A stretch of 55,611 nt of DNA from Pirellulaceae bacterium (lineage in GTDB: Bacteria > Planctomycetota > Planctomycetia > Pirellulales > Pirellulaceae), in NCBI GenBank assembly GCA_023382975.1, contig JAHDXO010000046.1, positions 1 through 55,611 of the forward strand, given 5' to 3'. The notes below the pieces were generated by a model. The model had not been told where the DNA came from. It made no database searches and was given only the letters and a program-made list of their open reading frames with translations. Position 1 is the stretch's first letter, and each line of letters starts with the position of its first letter. Shown here in pieces: positions 50,796-55,611 of this stretch. A program made the position numbers and the translations under genes.

Positions 50796-53700
50796 TTACG
50801 GCTCGGGCACTGCGGCGCCGTGTTCGGCGCCTGCGGCCCGGTCGGATGCGGCCGAGCGGAGGGCGGACAGGAGGGCGTCGAGTTGGGATTCGTCGATGTT
50901 CGGGGCGGATTGGCGGAGTTTGTTTCGCACCTCGGCCAGCAGCGGCTCGATGTCCTCGCCGGCCGCTGCGGCGGCGGCCAACGCGGGGAGGATGGCCTGA
51001 AGGAGCTGTTCGAACTCCGACTGGGAATCACCGCCGGACTCTTGGCGGGCCAGCGCGAGGACCTGGCGGAGGGCTTCGGGGCCGGTCGCGGCGCGGGTGG
51101 CGGGCAGCCGGGCGAACAACTCGCGGAACCGCACGCCCTCGACCTGCTCCACGATCCCCGCCAGCGCCTCGAACCCGCTCCCGTCCTCGCCCACCAACGC
51201 CGCGGCGGGACTCGACGGGGACAGGGCGGACAGCTCGCGGGAGAGGGCCTGCAACACGCGCGGCAGATTGCCGTCCTGCGTCTGACAGAAGATACACGCC
51301 GCGGCGAGCCGGTGTGCCAGGGCGGTTCGCTCATCCAAGCCGGAAACACCGGCGAAGGCCCCATGAACCTCGGCGGAAACGCCATGCGCGGCGGAAGCGT
51401 CCTTCGCCGGCGCGTCAGGCTTGGAGCACTCGGCCGGAATGGGCGACCGTTGGGCGGACGCCAGCCAGCGGGGGAGATGATTCGCCAGGTTGAAGTGGCT
51501 GATGGCACAGTCGCCCGGCTGGCCTGCGAGGTACTTGTACCGCAGCGCGCTGTGTTCCGCGTCGACCGCGCGGTCGAGATGGCCGACTTCGCCTTCCAAG
51601 TCGGCCAGTGCGCTCAGGACCCTGCCAAGCCTCGCGTAATCGTTGTGCTCGTCGTACACTCGACGGCATTCCAGCAGCAGTCGGCGGGCGTCGGCGATGC
51701 GGTCCAGACGGAGCAGCGAACCGTAGTCGTTGAAGCGGGTGGCAGCCAGCTCCAAGTCCGACGCGCGGCGGGCCTGCTTCGAGGCCAGAATCGCCGCGTT
51801 CAGGTCCAGGCACTGCTGCCAGACGCCGGTCTGCAAGGCGGCGAAACGGCCGGTATCGAGCAGCGTTTCGCGGACGTTCCACGCAACGGCGGTTTCTTCC
51901 CGGTCCGATTGCTCGCTCAGGCCGTCCATCTCCTGCCGCAGCCGTTCCACCTCCGCCAGCACGTCCGGGTAACGACCGATCTGGTTGAGCAACTGCAGCC
52001 GCCGTACGTCGTCCAGCAACTGCGACCAGGGTCCGAGTCCGGCGTTGGCGGTGGCTCGTTTCATGCGGTCGACGACGGCCAGCGCGGCTTCGGCGCGGCC
52101 GGTCTGCCGCATGATTTTGACCACCTCGCCCAGAGCGACGCTGGCGATACGCCAAGCCCCCTGCTGTTCCGCGGCGGCGGCGATTGCCAGTGTTTCCGCT
52201 TCGGCGTCCTGCCAGCGACCGGCGGCGAGCAGGGACTTGGCGAGGATGCCGCGGTCAATCAAGCCTCGTTCGGTTCCCTCCGTGGCCTTGGCGATCCCGC
52301 GCAACAGCGGCAACACGGTCGAGATCGTCGCGGACGATTTGTCAAATTCGACGACGTATTCCAGCAGCGTCGACGCGGTTTCCCAGTCCTCACGGCGAAT
52401 CAGGTACGGAGCGGCCCGCAGACCGGCGGTCCGGACCAGCGCTCCGCCGCCCTGCATCATGGTCCGTTGGCCGTGCTGGTACGCGCTGACCCAGTACGCG
52501 GCCAGTTCCGCATCGACGGCCGCCTGGACGGCGGACCCGGCCGCGCGCCGACCGGCCTCGGCCACGCCCGGATGGATCGCGAAGACCGCTTCGGCTTCCT
52601 CGCCGTCCGCCCCGTCCGTGGCCCGCCGTTCGACCAGCCCCGCGGCCAGCAGCGATTCGAGCGCGGGCTGCAATGCGGACCACGTCTGGGTTTGCTTCGC
52701 CTGGACGGTTTGCGCTTGGTGCTGCAATTGCTGCAACTGGGCGAGCATTTTCACAAGCTCGGCCTTCGCCGCGCCGTCCAGCGATTCGAGCTTCTGCAGC
52801 ATTTCGGCGGAGGATACTTCGCCGTCGCCGGCCAGGGCGGTCAGGGCCTGAAGAACTGCGGCGGGATCGGGCGGGGCGGGTTCTGTGTCTGTCCTCGCTG
52901 ACGCTTCGGGTTTTGGTGGGGAGGCCTCAGTCAAGTCCTCGCTCGCTGACGCTTCGGGTTTTGATGGGGAGGCCTCGGTCAAGTCCTCCCTCGCTGACGC
53001 TTCGGGTTTCGATGGGGCGGTGCGTTGCAGGTAATCGTCCCAGTTGGCCAGGAGGATCGACTGGGTGCGGTCGGGTTCTTCCAGGCAGCAGAGGAATTCG
53101 AACAGGCCGCGGGACTGGTCCGGCAGGGAACCGGCGACGGTGGCGGTCCAGTCGGACAGGGCTTGCAGGAAATCGGCTTCGTCCAGTTCCGAGCGGCCGG
53201 CCCGGAAAAAGGCTTCCAGCGGCGGGCCGCCCGCGGCCCACGCTTCCTGGGCCCGCGTGACGTGCTGTTCCAGCGCGGCGGCATCGGTCGCCAGGCCGTC
53301 CGCCAGCTCCATCAGCTTGGGATGGCCCTGGACCAGCCGCAACATGCGGCAGACCAGTTGCCGGTGCGCTTCGCGCTGGAACCCGTCGGCCGCGCGGTCG
53401 CCTTCTAACAAGGCCCGCAGGCCGGGCAACTGCCGCGCCAGCAGCGCGGTTTCGTCCAGGCTGAGCGCATGCACGGGCAGCGTCAGCAGCCGCGCGGCCA
53501 GCTTCGCTTGCCGCTGCGGACCCAGCGACCGGGCAAACTCGCTCTGCCCGACCGGCACCGCCAGCCGCGAGGTCAGCACCAGCCGGCTCGGCCCGTCGTG
53601 CGACAACAGCGCGTCGATCAAGTCACCCCAGCGTTCGTCCCGCCAGCGGGCCTCGCGCAGCAGCGATTCCAGATTGTCGATCACGATCAGCACGCTGTTC

Positions 53701-55346
53701 TTGCGCAGCACGTCGGCTAGGTGCGGCAGGAAGGCGAGCAGTTCGTCGCGGCGGTCGAGCTTGTCCAGCATTGCCACGCGCCCGCCAAGTTGCCGTTCCA
53801 GGGCGTGGGCCAGGTTGGTCAGCGCGGTGGTGATCTCCTGGCCGGCGTCCGGGGCCTTGAACCAGACGAACCGCTGAAACCGGCCCACGTCTTCCTGCTG
53901 CCAGGCCACTTCCAACGCACACGCCGTCTTGCCGCCGCCCGCCATGCCGTGAAACAGCACGCCTTTGTAGTCGGAGTCCAGCGCCAGCGCCCGGCTGGCC
54001 CGCGTCAATTCGCGCACGCGGCCGACCAGCCGTTCGTGCGCCGGCGGGAACAGGGCCAGCGGCGTGTCGCCCGCGTCCGGTTCCGCGCGGGCCTGCCGCG
54101 GGCTCAGCGACAGGCTCAACGACGCCTGGCCGAACAGCGTGGGCGTGGCGACCGCCAAGGCCGAATGCCGGCGCGGCGCGTCCGTCTGCGGCGGGCCGCA
54201 CAAATCGGCCATCGCGTACCGCAGGGCCTGGTGCAGCGGCTGGCCGAATTCGAACACCCCGCCGTAAACCTGCTGGGCCAATTCGATGGCAAACTCGTCG
54301 CCCACCGGAAACCGCATGGCCAGCACGCCGCAGTTCAACTCCTCGGCCACCGTCCGGGCGAGCACGGGCAGCCGCTTGGCCGTGTCCTCCGCCGCGGCCG
54401 CGTCGTCGTCGTCGCGGGCCGCGTCCTCCGTTTGCCGCAGGCGGGCCGGGTCGAGGCCCATCCAGCGCAGCGTTTCGTCCGCGGTGGCCGCCGCCGACAA
54501 GCAGGCCGACAGCGTGACCCATTTCAGGCGCTTGCGCGTCGGACGCAGCAGATCGACCAAGTCGGCCGTGTCCACATCGTCCCGCGAGCCGTCGTCTTTC
54601 TCCAGGATCAGCCGCGACGCCAGCCCGTGGCCGGAGAAATGGACGACGTCCCAGCCGGGCGCTTCCTTCATCACCGCGCCCAGCTTCTTGCGCGTCACGC
54701 CGTACTGCAACACGCGCAGTTCGACGTCCAGGCCGCGGCTGCGGGTGACGTCCAGCATCCGCCGCCGCAGTTGATAGCGTTCGTGCCGCAGATTCAAGGC
54801 CCCGACTCCGGACGGCAGGCTGAACACGCACAGCATCCGGAGCTTGTCCGCCGCAGGCTCCGCGGAGGGGCCGGGCCGAGCGGCCAGCGGCCGGGTGTCG
54901 AACACCAGGCTGATGTCGTGCAGCGACAAGGGGCGGCCCTGGACCGTGGCCAATTCCAGCGGGCGGAACAGCACGTGTTCGTCCAGCGACTCGCCGGCCG
55001 GCTTGTCCGCGTCGGTTTCGACCGTCACGTACACCGTCACGGGTTCGTCGTCGGCCAGTTCGACCAGTTTGATCCCAACCGGCCCAAAGACGTTGGCGCC
55101 GATCCACGCGCCGACCTCGGCCGTGATCCGTTGTTCCTCTTCGCGTCGCCGGTCGGGGGCCGCGTTCAGGCGGACAAAATTGTGCAGGTCCAGCCAGCCG
55201 GCATGCTGCCAGTCCGCCGGGTTCAGCCGGACATCGTGTTCTGCCAGCAACCGGTTGCGGCGGCCGGCGGCGTCGACCTCATGCAGCGACCAATGCCAGT
55301 GATTGGGCCCCGCACATTCGGAAGCGGTCAGCGTGAGGAGGGACAT
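50796..55346 (-). CDS. CHAT-protease / STAND NTPase / helical-repeat protein
   Basis: 1516 residues from the ATG at 55346. Residues about 150-410 are a CHAT (caspase-like) protease domain with His240 in VVHFSGHG and Cys282 in TLSACLSAA, correctly spaced strands, and a late segment LHQALRYAMADL. From about 440 comes a STAND/NB-ARC-type NTPase: PPAHERLVGRVRELTRASRA, Walker A GMAGGGKT at 467-474, Walker B VLIVIDNLES with Asp557, and VLTSR as sensor. A low-complexity linker at about 777-822 is made of three repeats (PSKPEASAREDLTEAS). From about 830 to 1500 are helical, probably TPR, repeats. Such proteins act as switches: ligand on the repeats, NTP-driven assembly, then proteolysis of a partner. 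The substrate here is unknown; the nucleoside hydrolase 200 bases downstream is the only same-strand neighbour. The ribosome binding site is weak. Confidence 0.85.
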   Translation of the reverse strand: MSLLTLTASECAGPNHWHWSLHEVDAAGRRNRLLAEHDVRLNPADWQHAGWLDLHNFVRLNAAPDRRREEEQRITAEVGAWIGANVFGPVGIKLVELADDEPVTVYVTVETDADKPAGESLDEHVLFRPLELATVQGRPLSLHDISLVFDTRPLAARPGPSAEPAADKLRMLCVFSLPSGVGALNLRHERYQLRRRMLDVTRSRGLDVELRVLQYGVTRKKLGAVMKEAPGWDVVHFSGHGLASRLILEKDDGSRDDVDTADLVDLLRPTRKRLKWVTLSACLSAAATADETLRWMGLDPARLRQTEDAARDDDDAAAAEDTAKRLPVLARTVAEELNCGVLAMRFPVGDEFAIELAQQVYGGVFEFGQPLHQALRYAMADLCGPPQTDAPRRHSALAVATPTLFGQASLSLSLSPRQARAEPDAGDTPLALFPPAHERLVGRVRELTRASRALALDSDYKGVLFHGMAGGGKTACALEVAWQQEDVGRFQRFVWFKAPDAGQEITTALTNLAHALERQLGGRVAMLDKLDRRDELLAFLPHLADVLRKNSVLIVIDNLESLLREARWRDERWGDLIDALLSHDGPSRLVLTSRLAVPVGQSEFARSLGPQRQAKLAARLLTLPVHALSLDETALLARQLPGLRALLEGDRAADGFQREAHRQLVCRMLRLVQGHPKLMELADGLATDAAALEQHVTRAQEAWAAGGPPLEAFFRAGRSELDEADFLQALSDWTATVAGSLPDQSRGLFEFLCCLEEPDRTQSILLANWDDYLQRTAPSKPEASAREDLTEASPSKPEASASEDLTEASPPKPEASARTDTEPAPPDPAAVLQALTALAGDGEVSSAEMLQKLESLDGAAKAELVKMLAQLQQLQHQAQTVQAKQTQTWSALQPALESLLAAGLVERRATDGADGEEAEAVFAIHPGVAEAGRRAAGSAVQAAVDAELAAYWVSAYQHGQRTMMQGGGALVRTAGLRAAPYLIRREDWETASTLLEYVVEFDKSSATISTVLPLLRGIAKATEGTERGLIDRGILAKSLLAAGRWQDAEAETLAIAAAAEQQGAWRIASVALGEVVKIMRQTGRAEAALAVVDRMKRATANAGLGPWSQLLDDVRRLQLLNQIGRYPDVLAEVERLRQEMDGLSEQSDREETAVAWNVRETLLDTGRFAALQTGVWQQCLDLNAAILASKQARRASDLELAATRFNDYGSLLRLDRIADARRLLLECRRVYDEHNDYARLGRVLSALADLEGEVGHLDRAVDAEHSALRYKYLAGQPGDCAISHFNLANHLPRWLASAQRSPIPAECSKPDAPAKDASAAHGVSAEVHGAFAGVSGLDERTALAHRLAAACIFCQTQDGNLPRVLQALSRELSALSPSSPAAALVGEDGSGFEALAGIVEQVEGVRFRELFARLPATRAATGPEALRQVLALARQESGGDSQSEFEQLLQAILPALAAAAAAGEDIEPLLAEVRNKLRQSAPNIDESQLDALLSALRSAASDRAAGAEHGAAVPEP
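52894..53012. repeat. 48-bp tandem repeat in the CHAT-STAND linker, three copies
   Basis: CTCGCTGACGCTTCGGGTTT starts at 52894, 52942 and 52990. This word (read in other frames as TRSVSEG or NPKRQRG) is one I recognise as a widespread planctomycete dispersed repeat. Here it is read in the frame PEASARE/PEASASE. The 48-base period keeps the frame. Confidence 0.85.
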
Positions 55347-55611
55347 AGGGATGTCTCGGGGTTGAAGTTGTATCGGTCGCGGGGCGAAAAACGGCGGTTG
55401 TTCCTGTGCCGATCATCTGCAGCACCATTATGCTGTTGGTCATCTGGGCGAGCAACGGGAGTCGATGCGCGGGATGCCCAAGGCACGGAGCAACGCGAAC
55501 GGGGAGAACGCGAACGGGGTCGGGGGGGGTTTTTGGGGGCCCCCCCAACCCACACGCAACACAAAGCCCCCAAAAAACAACCCCCCCCCCACCCGCCAAA
55601 ACCAGACTCGG
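55347..55611. other. Upstream region of the CHAT-STAND gene and low-complexity window end
   Basis: The promoter of the minus-strand gene should be here. No gene is seen. The last about 100 bases contain runs of G and C (for example eight G near 55521 and a long C run near 55580), interrupted by short T or A runs; they may be a real low-complexity tract or a contig-end artefact. Confidence 0.5.

Noticed and set aside
1..55611. tRNA, rRNA or known riboswitch
   Set aside because: None found by eye in the intergenic regions; a tRNAscan or Rfam scan would be decisive.

Overview
The window looks like chromosomal DNA of a member of the Planctomycetota, probably Pirellulales-like or an uncultured relative. 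Four things point there. First, it carries the DUF1549/DUF1553 + DUF1501 + PPC-domain trio (12845-18274). Second, it has an HzsA-related multihaem-type secreted protein (89-2956). Third, it encodes many very large exported proteins with Sec or Tat signals. Fourth, it is rich in short dispersed palindromes whose translations (VGQASSLP, NPKRQRG/TRSVSEG, GLRAPNAS) I recognise from planctomycete genomes. GC is high (about 65-70 percent in sampled lines) except in one gene, 25628-29272, which is near 50 percent. I saw no rRNA, tRNA or CRISPR array.

Layout. 1-12460 holds secreted proteins (HzsA-related, a membrane-anchored protein, an alpha/beta hydrolase, a discoidin/TIM-barrel protein, a ThuA protein, a Tat aldo/keto reductase) plus a nucleotidyltransferase and a lone transketolase N-terminal subunit. 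12461-12844 is repeat DNA. 12845-18274 is the trio operon, facing a methyltransferase and a sialidase-type protein (18225-20288). 20422-21438 is a decayed IS4-type insertion sequence that has itself been hit by a 96-bp MITE-like element. 21646-24575 is an operon of an ECF sigma factor, a one-TM partner and two secreted Pro/Gly-rich proteins; the last has 17 copies of a 14-residue repeat and is followed by a good terminator.

25628-29272 encodes a 1214-residue AlbA_2 / P-loop NTPase / TPR / OB-like protein of the SAMD9-Schlafen type. It sits alone between repeat-rich, gene-poor flanks and is my best candidate for an underexplored immune system. 30148-45731 is a run of four giant exported proteins, three of polysaccharide-lyase-like layout and one glycoside-hydrolase-like TIM barrel. 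It reads as a polysaccharide-processing cluster with no visible transporter or regulator. The first of the four is split by an in-frame TAG, and the third has a 60-bp palindromic repeat inserted in frame. A MazEF/PemK-type toxin-antitoxin pair follows (45873-46437), flanked by an 82-bp direct duplication of the end of the preceding gene.

47302-55346 holds a secreted protein of unknown function, a low-molecular-weight protein tyrosine phosphatase, a nucleoside hydrolase (apparently cut short by a TAG), and a 1516-residue CHAT protease / STAND NTPase / helical-repeat protein. The last 250 bases are non-coding and end in long G and C homopolymers. All calls rest on reading the sequence and on recalled family features; no search was run.
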